Of a stretch of 7,292 nt of DNA, positions 1 to 5,820 are shown one piece after another (position 1 is the stretch's first letter; every line of letters starts with the position of its first letter). The position numbers and the translations under genes were made by a program. Location of the stretch: contig JAPLMO010000393.1 in the NCBI GenBank assembly GCA_026386995.1, positions 1 through 7,292 on the forward strand, in the 5' to 3' direction. This stretch comes from Planctomycetota bacterium (GTDB lineage: Bacteria > Planctomycetota > Phycisphaerae > FEN-1346). A model generated the notes under the pieces. It saw nothing but the letters and a program-made list of their open reading frames with translations. It was not told where the DNA came from and did not search any database.

Positions 1-1209
1 GGCAAGATCTCCAGCGAGTGGTTCATCCCGAAGGCCCTCCAGATTCTGGACGAGGCGCCGCACATCTACGACGCCGCCGACCGCCTCATCGAGGCCGCCG
101 ACTGGATCATCTGGCAACTGACCGGCCGCGAGACCCGCAACCTCTGCACCGCCGGCTACAAGGCCATCTGGTCGAAGCGCGAGGGGTTCCCGCGGAAAGA
201 GTTCTTCGCGGCCCTCGACCCGAAGTTCGCCGACGTCGTCGACGCCAAGATGTCGCGCGAGATCATCCCCCTGGGCGCCCGCGCGGGCGGCCTCACGGAA
301 AAAATGGCCGCACGGCTGGGCCTTAAGGCCGGCATCGCGGTGGCCGCCGGAAACGTCGACGCCCACGTCGCCGTCCCGGCCTGTACCGTCACGGGCCCCG
401 GCAAGATGGTCATGATCATGGGCACCAGCATCTGCCACATGGTCTGCGGCACGGCCGACAAGCACGTGCCCGGCCAGTGCGGCGTGGTCGAGGACGGCAT
501 CCTGCCGGGGCTGTACGGCTTCGAGGCCGGCCAGTCGGCCGTCGGCGACATCTTCGCGTGGTTCGTCCGCACCTGCGTGCCGGAGGCATACCACACGGCC
601 GCGCGGCGCAAGAAGGGCAGCGTGCACGACCTCCTGGCGGAAAAGGCCGCCCAGTACGCGCCCGGCCAGACGGGCCTCCTGGCCCTGGACTGGTGGAACG
701 GAAACCGGTCGGTCCTGGTGGACGCCAACCTCACGGGCCTGATGCTCGGCATGCACCTCGGGACCAAACCCGAGGAGATGTACCGGGCACTGCTGGAGGC
801 CACCGCTTTCGGCACCTACAAGATCATCCGCACGTTCGAGCAACACGGCGTGCCGATCGAAGAGATCTACTGCTGCGGCGGATTGCCCGAGCGCAATGAT
901 CTCCTGATGCAGATCTACTCCGACGTCAGCGGCCGCGCCTTCAAGATCGCCCGCAGCGCCCAGACCTGCGCCCTCGGGAGCGCCATGCACGGGGCCGTTG
1001 CTGCGGGCAAGACCGCCGGCGGCTACAACACCATCAAGGAAGCCGCCGCACGCATGGCCGGCGTCCGCGACAAGACCTACCGGCCCGACCCCACCGCCCA
1101 CGCGGTCTACGAGAAGATCTTCGCCGAGTACGACATGCTGCACGATTACTTCGGGCGCGGCACAAACGACGTCATGAAACGCCTGAAGGCCCTCAAGGGC
1201 GTCCAGTAG
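1..1209 (+). CDS. araB: Ribulokinase, FGGY carbohydrate kinase family, 3' part only
   Basis: Phosphorylates L-ribulose to L-ribulose 5-phosphate with ATP in the cytoplasm, the second step of bacterial L-arabinose catabolism. The frame is open from the first base, so the 5' end lies outside the window. 402 residues are visible; full AraB proteins are about 550-570, so roughly the first 150 are missing. Visible signatures, numbered from the first visible codon: [11 protein letters not shown] around 117-127, with the likely catalytic base Asp120; the MIMGTS phosphate-binding turn ending at Ser143; LDWWNGNRS at 229-237; and the ATP-site motif CGGLPERN at 292-299, followed by LLMQIYSDV. The combination of [10 protein letters not shown] and LDWWNGNRS is typical of AraB rather than xylulokinase or glycerol kinase. 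It ends in TAG. An araD gene lies about 1.2 kb downstream, beyond lepB, which supports the assignment. Substrate specificity is inferred from the family. Confidence 0.93.
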   Translation, partial: GKISSEWFIPKALQILDEAPHIYDAADRLIEAADWIIWQLTGRETRNLCTAGYKAIWSKREGFPRKEFFAALDPKFADVVDAKMSREIIPLGARAGGLTEKMAARLGLKAGIAVAAGNVDAHVAVPACTVTGPGKMVMIMGTSICHMVCGTADKHVPGQCGVVEDGILPGLYGFEAGQSAVGDIFAWFVRTCVPEAYHTAARRKKGSVHDLLAEKAAQYAPGQTGLLALDWWNGNRSVLVDANLTGLMLGMHLGTKPEEMYRALLEATAFGTYKIIRTFEQHGVPIEEIYCCGGLPERNDLLMQIYSDVSGRAFKIARSAQTCALGSAMHGAVAAGKTAGGYNTIKEAAARMAGVRDKTYRPDPTAHAVYEKIFAEYDMLHDYFGRGTNDVMKRLKALKGVQ

Positions 1210-1247
1210 CGGATTTCGGGATAAGCCTGCGGCCGCGAAGCGTCGAA

Positions 1248-1253
1248 TATAGT
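1248..1253 (+). promoter_or_regulatory. Possible -10 box upstream of lepB
   Basis: TATAGT resembles a sigma70 -10 box (5 of 6 matches to TATAAT) and is one of the few AT-rich hexamers in the gap. The hexamer 17 bases upstream (GCCTGC) is a poor -35 box, so this is a weak promoter candidate only. It would give a leader carrying both the small hairpin at 1266-1284 and the palindrome at 1294-1386. Confidence 0.2.
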
Positions 1254-1265
1254 AAGGCGGTTGCG

Positions 1266-1284
1266 GGTACGTGTTTAGCGTACC
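1266..1284. repeat. Small inverted repeat after araB, hairpin or operator-like
   Basis: GGTACG and CGTACC form a perfect 6-bp inverted repeat around a 7-base spacer (TGTTTAG). It lies 57 bases after the araB stop and just before the larger palindrome. No T-run follows, so it is not a classical intrinsic terminator. It could be a transcription-factor site, a weak hairpin or chance. Confidence 0.3.
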
Positions 1285-1293
1285 AAGCAAGAC

Positions 1294-1386
1294 TTGTCAT
1301 TCTGAGCGAGCGAGAGCGAGCGAAGAATCTCGGCCGTCCGAACGGCGAGATTCTTCGGCCCCGTAAACGCGGCCTCAAAATGACAA
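1294..1386. repeat. Palindromic intergenic element A (nested inverted repeat)
   Basis: The outer arms TTGTCATTCTGAG (1294-1306) and CTCAAAATGACAA (1374-1386) are complementary with one mismatch. An inner perfect 12-bp stem pairs CGAAGAATCTCG (1321-1332) with CGAGATTCTTCG (1346-1357) around a 13-base centre containing a further CCG/CGG pairing. Between outer and inner arms on the left is a short GAGCGAGCGAGAGCGAGCGA run. The outline TGTCATTCTGAG...CGAAGAATCT resembles a dispersed repeat I recall from many environmental bacterial assemblies; I could not check this. The right arm supplies an ATG at 1380 that is a false upstream start for lepB. Confidence 0.8.
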
Positions 1387-1406
1387 CTCTAAACAAGTAC
1401 GGTTGC

Positions 1407-1411
1407 GGAGG
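1407..1411 (+). promoter_or_regulatory. Ribosome binding site of lepB
   Basis: GGAGG lies four bases before the ATG at 1416. The in-frame ATG at 1380 sits inside the right arm of a palindrome and has no such site, so this decides the start. Confidence 0.75.
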
Positions 1412-1415
1412 CGGT

Positions 1416-2090
1416 ATGGACCGTCAGAAATTCAAGGCGCGGCTGCTAAGGCTCTGGAACGGCTGGATCAAGCCGTTCCTGGTCATCCTGATCGTGGCCG
1501 GGGCGGTCCGCTCGGCCATCGCCGACTGGAACGACGTGCCCACCGGCTCGATGAAACCCTCGATCATCGAGGGCGACCGCATTTTCGTCAACAAACTCGC
1601 CTACGACCTCAAGGTGCCCTTCACGCTGTGGCGGGTGGCCCGCTGGGCCGGGCCGGCGCGCGGCGACGTCGTCGTATTCTTCGAGCCGGTCCACGAGCAG
1701 CGGTACGTCAAACGCGCCATCGGACTGCCGGGCGACGTGGTCGAACTCAGGGGCAACCGCCTCATCGTCAATGGCCAGGCGGTCGAGTATGAGCCGCGCG
1801 GCAGCACGGAGGACGGGCGCGTGCTGGTCGATGAGGACCTCGACGGCCGCACGCACGCCGTGATGCTAACGCCGGGCCTGCCGTCACGGTCGGACTTCGG
1901 GCCGGTGACGGTGCCCGAGGGGCAGTACTTCCTGATGGGCGACAACCGGGACCAGAGTTTCGATTCGCGCTACTTCGGCTTCATCGAGCACGACCGCATC
2001 GTCGGCCGCGCAACACGCATCATCTTTTCCATCGACTCCGGCCGCTGGTACCTGCCGCGCACGGAGCGGTTCTTCGAGAAGTTGCAGTAA
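1416..2090 (+). CDS. lepB: Type I signal peptidase (leader peptidase)
   Basis: Membrane-bound serine protease with a Ser-Lys dyad that cleaves signal peptides from Sec- and Tat-exported proteins. 224 residues from the ATG at 1416. A short basic N-terminus precedes one hydrophobic segment at about residues 18-36, which would anchor the catalytic domain outside the cytoplasmic membrane. Box B is PTGSMKPS with the nucleophile Ser45. Box D is RYVKRAIGLPGD with the general base Lys99. Box E is GDNRDQSFDSRYFGF near 175-189. The region GDVVVFFEP at 83-91 also fits. All catalytic parts are present, so it should be active. It has one transmembrane segment, unlike the two of E. coli LepB. It sits between araB and araD without a functional link to them. 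The frame continues upstream to an ATG at 1380, but those 12 codons come from repeat A and lack a ribosome site. Confidence 0.94.
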   Translation: MDRQKFKARLLRLWNGWIKPFLVILIVAGAVRSAIADWNDVPTGSMKPSIIEGDRIFVNKLAYDLKVPFTLWRVARWAGPARGDVVVFFEPVHEQRYVKRAIGLPGDVVELRGNRLIVNGQAVEYEPRGSTEDGRVLVDEDLDGRTHAVMLTPGLPSRSDFGPVTVPEGQYFLMGDNRDQSFDSRYFGFIEHDRIVGRATRIIFSIDSGRWYLPRTERFFEKLQ

Positions 2091-2220
2091 GAGGCTGTTT
2101 CAGAACCGGCTTTCAGCGTATGATCGCGCGGCGGGCAGTCTTGCCCGCCGCGCAAAGATGGTTTGTATGCGCGGTGGGCAAGACTGCCCACCGCGCGACA
2201 CTCGGTTCTGAAACAGTTTC
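2091..2220. repeat. Palindromic intergenic element B (twin inverted hairpins)
   Basis: Starts on the base after the lepB stop. The outer arms CTGTTTCAGAACCG (2095-2108) and CGGTTCTGAAACAG (2203-2216) are perfectly complementary over 14 bp. Inside are two GC-rich hairpins with 12-bp stems and 4-base loops: 2126-2153 (loop GTCT) and 2169-2196 (loop AGAC). The second hairpin is the reverse complement of the first apart from one base pair, C:G at 2132/2147 versus T:A at 2175/2190, so the change preserves both stems. The DNA or RNA could fold as two small hairpins or one long one. No transposase is present, so if mobile it is a MITE-like or REP-like element. It supplies the false ATG at 2120 in the araD frame. 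Confidence 0.88.
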
Positions 2221-2235
2221 TAAGGCCGCGGGACC

Positions 2236-2253
2236 GCCTCGCCTCGCCTCGCC
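2236..2253. repeat. Short GCCTC tandem repeat
   Basis: GCCTC occurs three times in a row followed by GCC, between element B and araD. The rest of the 2221-2353 leader shows no gene. A weak promoter-like pair, TTTCCT (2263-2268) and TACAGT (2286-2291) with a 17-base spacer, lies just downstream. The tandem repeat may be simple slippage. Confidence 0.5.
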
Positions 2254-2353
2254 GAAAACGTCTTTCCTCTCCGCCGTCGCGCCGGTACAGTGGAGGACCG
2301 TACAAGGGCACAACGCCCTGCGGCGACCGTGCGAGGGCCTGCCGCCACGCGAT

Positions 2354-2360
2354 AGAGGTG
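2354..2360 (+). promoter_or_regulatory. Ribosome binding site deciding the TTG start of araD
   Basis: AGAGGTG lies five bases before the TTG at 2366. Together with the fit of the protein from MLEDLRKEV to AraD N-termini, it fixes a non-ATG start. Confidence 0.7.
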
Positions 2361-2365
2361 CACAC

Positions 2366-3040
2366 TTGCTGGAAGACCTGCGAAAGGAAGTCTGTTGGGC
2401 CAACCGCGAGTTGCCCAGAATGGACCTAGTGGCGTGGACGAGCGGCAACGTCTGCGGCCGCGACCGCGCAAGCGGCCTGGTGGTGGTCAAGCCCTCGGGC
2501 GTCCTCTTTGAGGAACTCACGCCCGAGAAACTCCTGGTCGTCGACCTCGACGGCAAAATCATCGAGGGCACGCTGAAGCCCTCCGTTGACACCGCCACCG
2601 CCCTCTACATCCTGAAGCACATGCCCGAAACCAGCGCCGTCATTCACACCCACTCGCGCTACGCCACGGCGTTTGCCGCGCTCGGCCAGGGCATTCCCGT
2701 GTATCTGACGGAGCACGGCGATGCGTTCGGCATCCCGATCCCGTGCGGCCGGTACGCCAGGATCGGCGGCATCGCGGTCGGCCAGGAGGTCGTGCGGGTC
2801 CTGACGGAAATCAAGATGCAGTGCCCGGCCGTCCTGATGCAGAACCACGGCGTTTTCGCCGTCGGCACGAGCGTCCGGGGGGCACTCAAGGCGACCGTCG
2901 TGGTCGAAGACATCGCCCGCACCGTGCACCTGGCAATGACAATCGGCAAGCCCATCCCGATTCCGCCCGAAGAGGCAATGCGGCTGTACACGGTGTATCA
3001 TACGAAGTACGGGCAGGAAGCCGGCGGCGGATTCAAGTAA
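2366..3040 (+). CDS. araD: L-ribulose-5-phosphate 4-epimerase (class II aldolase/AraD family), TTG start
   Basis: Zinc enzyme converting L-ribulose 5-phosphate to D-xylulose 5-phosphate, the step after ribulokinase. 224 residues; E. coli AraD has 231. From the TTG the protein begins MLEDLRKEV, close to E. coli AraD, and WTSGNVCGRD matches the phosphate-binding WGNVS region. Metal and catalytic residues recalled for E. coli AraD (Asp76, His95, His97, Asp120, His171) have counterparts at Asp75, His94 and His96 (HTHSRYATAF), Asp119 and His161 (QNHGVFAVG). The C-terminus differs: the usual final YYGQ is absent, but YGQ occurs at 215-217 followed by a glycine-rich tail, so Tyr215 may replace catalytic Tyr229. 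L-fuculose-phosphate aldolase is the main alternative; the AraD-like N-terminus and nearby araB favour the epimerase. The frame stays open upstream to an ATG at 2120, but those 82 codons run through repeat B and leader sequence. Confidence 0.87.
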   Translation: MLEDLRKEVCWANRELPRMDLVAWTSGNVCGRDRASGLVVVKPSGVLFEELTPEKLLVVDLDGKIIEGTLKPSVDTATALYILKHMPETSAVIHTHSRYATAFAALGQGIPVYLTEHGDAFGIPIPCGRYARIGGIAVGQEVVRVLTEIKMQCPAVLMQNHGVFAVGTSVRGALKATVVVEDIARTVHLAMTIGKPIPIPPEEAMRLYTVYHTKYGQEAGGGFK

Positions 3041-3131
3041 ATGCAGAATAGAGAATGAAGAATGCAGAATAGGAAAAACGGCCTTCGCCTGAATTCTGCA
3101 TTCTGCATTCTGAATTCTTCATTCTGCATTT
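3039..3131. repeat. Palindromic intergenic element C built of 7-base units
   Basis: An AT-rich island filling the gap from the araD stop codon to the next ribosome site. The outer arms AAATGCAGAAT (3039-3049) and ATTCTGCATTT (3121-3131) are perfectly complementary; the left arm supplies the last two bases of the araD TAA. Both arms are quasi-tandem 7-mers. The left has GAATAGA, GAATGAA, GAATGCA, GAATAGG (3046-3073). The right has six units of the TGCATTC/TGAATTC type (3090-3131). The centre is about 16 bases. Base composition contrasts sharply with the flanking genes. Confidence 0.85.
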
Positions 3132-3134
3132 GAA

Positions 3135-3141
3135 CAGGAGA
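3135..3141 (+). promoter_or_regulatory. Ribosome binding site of the aspartase gene
   Basis: CAGGAGA lies six bases before the ATG at 3148 and immediately after the right arm of repeat C. It favours that ATG over an in-frame TTG at 3130 inside the repeat. Confidence 0.75.
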
Positions 3142-3147
3142 CTCACC

Positions 3148-4554
3148 ATGGCCGAAAAGTTCCGGACCGAAAAGGACACACTCGGCGAAGTCAAGGTCCC
3201 CGCCGCCGCCTACTGGGGGGCGCAGACACAGCGGGCGGTCGAGAACTTCCCCATCTCGGGCCTGCGCGCACGGCCGGCGCTCATCCGGGCGCACGTGATG
3301 ATCAAGATGGCCGCCGCACGCACAAACGCCGCGCTCGCAAAACTCGACCCGAAACTCGCCAAGGCCATCGCGGACGCCTGCAAGGAGGTCCTCGCCGGCA
3401 AACTCGCCGACCAGTGGGTCGTGGACGTCTACCAGGCCGGCGCGGGCACGTCGTTCAACATGAACACCAACGAGGTCCTCGCCAACCGCGCCAACGAACT
3501 TCTCGGCAAGCCCCTGGGCTCGTACTCGCCCGTCCACCCCAACGACCACGTCAACATGAGCCAGTCGACGAACGACACATTCCCGACGGCCATGCAGTTG
3601 GCGGCCATCCAGGAAGGCCTCGCGCTGGAGGATGCCGCCGAGCATCTGGCCGACGCCCTGGCCGCCAAGGGCCAAGAGTTTGACGCCGTCATCAAGAGCG
3701 GCCGCACGCACCTTCAGGACGCCGTGCCCATCCGCTTGGGCCAGGAGTTTTTAGCGTGGTCGTTTGCTATCCACCGCGGCGCCGAGAGAGTGGCCGTGGC
3801 GCTGGATGAGTGCCGCGAACTGCCGCTGGGCGGCTCGGCCGCGGGCACAGGCTTCAACACCCATCCCGACTTCGCCGCAAAGGCCGTCGAGAACCTCGCG
3901 GAGATCGCCGACACGGAACTCGCTCCCGCCGCCGACCTGCGCTACGCCATGCAATCGACCGCGGCCATGGCGAGCGTGAGTAGCGCCCTCAGGCTCTTGG
4001 CGCTGGAGCTCATACGCATCGCCAACGACCTGCGCCTGCTGGCGAGCGGCCCGCGCACGGGCCTGGCCGAGATACGCCTGCCCGCCATCCAGCCTGGCTC
4101 CAGCATCATGCCCGGCAAGGTCAACCCGAGCATGGCCGAGTGCCTTGACATGGTGGCCATGCAGGTGGTGGGCAACGATGCCGCCGTCGCCCTCGCCACG
4201 CAGGCGGGCCAACTGGAACTGAACGTGATGATGCCGCTCATCGCCCACAACGTGCTCTTCAGCATCGAGATCCTCAAGCAGGCGATGAAGGCGTTCACCG
4301 TACGTTGCGTGCGCGGCATAGAGGCCGATGCCGAGCGGTGCCGCGGGTACTTCGAGTCGTCGGTCGGCCTGGCGACGCTCCTCAATGAGCACATCGGCTA
4401 CGCCAAGGCGGCCGAGATCGCAAAGTTGTCGGTCAAGACCGGCAAGACCCTGCGCGAACTGATTCTCGAAAAGGGCCTGATGACCAAGGCCGAACTCGAC
4501 AAGGCGCTAGACCCGAAGCGCGTGACCGAGCCTAACGACACAACGCGGAAGTAA
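3148..4554 (+). CDS. aspA: Probable aspartate ammonia-lyase (class II fumarase/aspartase superfamily)
   Basis: Predicted cytoplasmic homotetramer that reversibly removes ammonia from L-aspartate to give fumarate. 468 residues, the length I recall for Bacillus AspB. The superfamily signature GSSIMPGKVNP lies at 317-327 with the catalytic loop serine Ser318, Lys324 and Asn326. The other substrate-site residues fall at the recalled AspB positions: Thr101, Ser140, Thr141, Asn142, Thr187, His188. Fumarase and aspartase are easily confused. Here GAGTSFNMN (98-106), HVNMSQSTND (134-143) and TGKTLRELILEKG (431-443) follow the aspartase pattern, where fumarase C usually has GSGTQSNMN and MGQSSND. The stretch after KVNP (SMAECLDMVAMQV) is less typical of E. 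coli AspA, so an automatic label of class II fumarate hydratase (fumC) would not surprise. Repeat C precedes the gene and repeat D begins in its stop codon. Confidence 0.85.
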   Translation: MAEKFRTEKDTLGEVKVPAAAYWGAQTQRAVENFPISGLRARPALIRAHVMIKMAAARTNAALAKLDPKLAKAIADACKEVLAGKLADQWVVDVYQAGAGTSFNMNTNEVLANRANELLGKPLGSYSPVHPNDHVNMSQSTNDTFPTAMQLAAIQEGLALEDAAEHLADALAAKGQEFDAVIKSGRTHLQDAVPIRLGQEFLAWSFAIHRGAERVAVALDECRELPLGGSAAGTGFNTHPDFAAKAVENLAEIADTELAPAADLRYAMQSTAAMASVSSALRLLALELIRIANDLRLLASGPRTGLAEIRLPAIQPGSSIMPGKVNPSMAECLDMVAMQVVGNDAAVALATQAGQLELNVMMPLIAHNVLFSIEILKQAMKAFTVRCVRGIEADAERCRGYFESSVGLATLLNEHIGYAKAAEIAKLSVKTGKTLRELILEKGLMTKAELDKALDPKRVTEPNDTTRK

Positions 4555-4642
4555 CATGCGGGTGTGGCACGGCTGGCTTGCCCAGCCGTGGAACATGTTT
4601 CGCACGTTCTCCACGGCTGGACAAGCCAGCCGTGCCACATGT
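4553..4642. repeat. Palindromic intergenic element D (twin inverted hairpins)
   Basis: Begins within the TAA stop of the aspartase gene. AACATG (4553-4558) pairs with CATGTT (4637-4642), and TGTGGCACGGCTGG (4563-4576) is perfectly complementary to CCAGCCGTGCCACA (4626-4639). Inside are two hairpins with the same 9-bp stem CACGGCTGG/CCAGCCGTG: 4568-4590 (loop CTTGC) and 4612-4634 (loop ACAAG, nearly the reverse complement of the first loop). Same design as elements B and F with a different stem sequence. It creates a false ATG at 4556 in frame with the next gene. Confidence 0.87.
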
Positions 4643-4669
4643 TTCCGGAGCGGAGTGGGGGCCACAGCC

Positions 4670-5545
4670 ATGATGGTCCGTGAACCCGTCGTCGCCGGCC
4701 GGTTTTATCCGGCCACGCGCGAGGAATGCCTGCGGCACATCGCGGCGCTTATGCCGAAGACGCCCTTTGAGGGCGGCCCTGAGCGGCCGGTGGCGGGTAT
4801 TGTGCCGCATGCGGGGTGGTTCTTCTCCGGCGAGACGGCCCTGGCGGTCCTGGGGGCGATCTCGGCAAAGCGGACGCCAAAGACGTTCGTCATTTTCGGG
4901 GCCGTTCACACCGGCGGCGTGCGGCATAGCGCGGTCTTTCCTTCCGGCGGGTGGCAGACGCCGCTCGGCCTGGCGCAGATCGACGAGCGGCTGGCAGGCG
5001 AGATTCTGGCACGCGGCACGGGTCTGGTGGCCGACGACCCGCAGGCCCACGAAGACGAGCACAGCATCGAGGTCCAGGTGCCGCTGGTGCAGCACCTCGC
5101 GCCCGAAGCGAAGATCGTCCCGATTGCCGTCCTGCCGGACGAGAAGGCGGCGGCCGTCGGGCGGCTGGTCGGCGAGGTCATACGCAGCCTGGGCGCCGAC
5201 GCCGTGTGCCTCGGCTCGACCGACCTGACGCACTACGGCTCGCCCTACGGCTTTACGCCGATGGGGCACGGCGAGGCGGGCGTGCGGTGGATGCGCCAGG
5301 AGAACGATAGGCGGATGCTGGACCTCATGGCCGCCCTCGACGCCGACGCCGTGGTCGCCGAGGCCCGCACTCACTGGAACGCCTGCGGCGCCGGCGCCGT
5401 GGCCGCCACGCTGGCCGCCGCACGCCAGCTCGGGGCCGCGCGAGGCCACGTCGTCCGGTACACCACCAGTTACGACGTGATGCGCGAGCGCACCGGGCGC
5501 ACGGATGCCGAGGCGGCGGTGGGGTATGGGGGGGTGGTGTTCTGA
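4670..5545 (+). CDS. amrB: MEMO1/AmmeMemoRadiSam system protein B family protein
   Basis: A cytoplasmic protein related to human MEMO1 and to extradiol-dioxygenase-like folds. The bacterial family is named for its association with AMMECR1 and a radical SAM protein; its reaction is not well established. 291 residues from the ATG at 4670 (an ATG also at 4673). The start REPVVAGRFYP is the usual family N-terminus. Family motifs follow: PHAGWFFSGETA at 46-57, VIFGAVHTGG at 74-83, HEDEHSIEVQVPLVQ at 127-141, STDLTHYG at 183-190, and NACGAGA at 237-243. His47, His80 and Cys239 correspond to the metal-binding His49, His81 and Cys244 reported for MEMO1. Neither AMMECR1 nor radical SAM genes are next to it. 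A modest GGAG/GGGGG stretch at 4652-4661 is the likely ribosome site. The frame is open back to 4556, but that part is repeat D. It ends in TGA. Confidence 0.88.
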   Translation: MMVREPVVAGRFYPATREECLRHIAALMPKTPFEGGPERPVAGIVPHAGWFFSGETALAVLGAISAKRTPKTFVIFGAVHTGGVRHSAVFPSGGWQTPLGLAQIDERLAGEILARGTGLVADDPQAHEDEHSIEVQVPLVQHLAPEAKIVPIAVLPDEKAAAVGRLVGEVIRSLGADAVCLGSTDLTHYGSPYGFTPMGHGEAGVRWMRQENDRRMLDLMAALDADAVVAEARTHWNACGAGAVAATLAAARQLGAARGHVVRYTTSYDVMRERTGRTDAEAAVGYGGVVF

Positions 5546-5570
5546 GAAATGCGTCTCTCGGTACTCTCTC

Positions 5571-5725
5571 GCCGAAAAAGCAAACAGCAAACGACAATGC
5601 CTAATCAAACGACAAACAGCAAGCCCACTGACGCCTAACTCGCCTCCGGCCCTTTGCCGTTTGGCTTCTTGCTGTTTGATTAGGCATTGCCGTTTGTCGT
5701 TTGCCTTTTGCCTTTGCTTTTTGGC
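5571..5725. repeat. Palindromic intergenic element E built partly of 7-base units
   Basis: AT-richer than its surroundings. The ends pair as AAAAAGCAAA (5575-5584) with TTTGCTTTTT (5713-5722), extended by GCC/GGC across a one-base bulge. A perfect inner 16-bp pair joins CAATGCCTAATCAAAC (5595-5610) with GTTTGATTAGGCATTG (5674-5689). Both arms contain 7-base units: TTTGCCG and TTTGGCT (5653-5666), then TTTGTCG, TTTGCCT, TTTGCCT (5693-5713), mirrored by GCAAACA/GCAAACG on the left. It fills most of the 5546-5796 gap; nothing else coding is seen there. Confidence 0.85.
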
Positions 5726-5732
5726 TTCTCGC

Positions 5733-5761
5733 TTGACACCCCGGCCTCGCTCCCGTAACTT
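5733..5761 (+). promoter_or_regulatory. Sigma70-type promoter for the phosphatidyltransferase gene
   Basis: A perfect TTGACA (5733-5738) is followed after exactly 17 bases by TAACTT (5756-5761), a weak -10 box with the key first A and last T. Transcription would start near 5768, about 29 bases before the ATG at 5797. It begins seven bases after repeat E ends. The good -35 box and spacing make it the most convincing promoter in the window. Confidence 0.5.
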
Positions 5762-5784
5762 CTCCCCCGCCAAGTCATGGCAAT

Positions 5785-5790
5785 AGGGGT
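5785..5790 (+). promoter_or_regulatory. Ribosome binding site pointing to ATG 5797
   Basis: AGGGGT lies six bases before the ATG at 5797. That ATG is in frame with the phosphatidyltransferase, but its third codon is TGA. The GTG at 5821 has no comparable site of its own. Confidence 0.55.
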
Positions 5791-5820
5791 TAGCGCATGT
5801 CGTGACCCAACCGCATCACG

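Noticed and set aside
2091..2220. CRISPR array
   Set aside because: The repeats are inverted pairs, not regularly spaced direct repeats with unique spacers, and no cas gene is present.
2263..2291. Promoter for araD (TTTCCT, 17 bases, TACAGT)
   Set aside because: Only 3 of 6 and 4 of 6 matches; the spacing is right but such pairs occur by chance. Mentioned only as a possibility.
4532..5773. Long antisense open frame (413 codons) opposite the MEMO gene
   Set aside because: It mirrors a clear family gene in GC-rich DNA, has a low-complexity Arg/His/Gly-rich product and runs into repeats D and E. Shadow coding.
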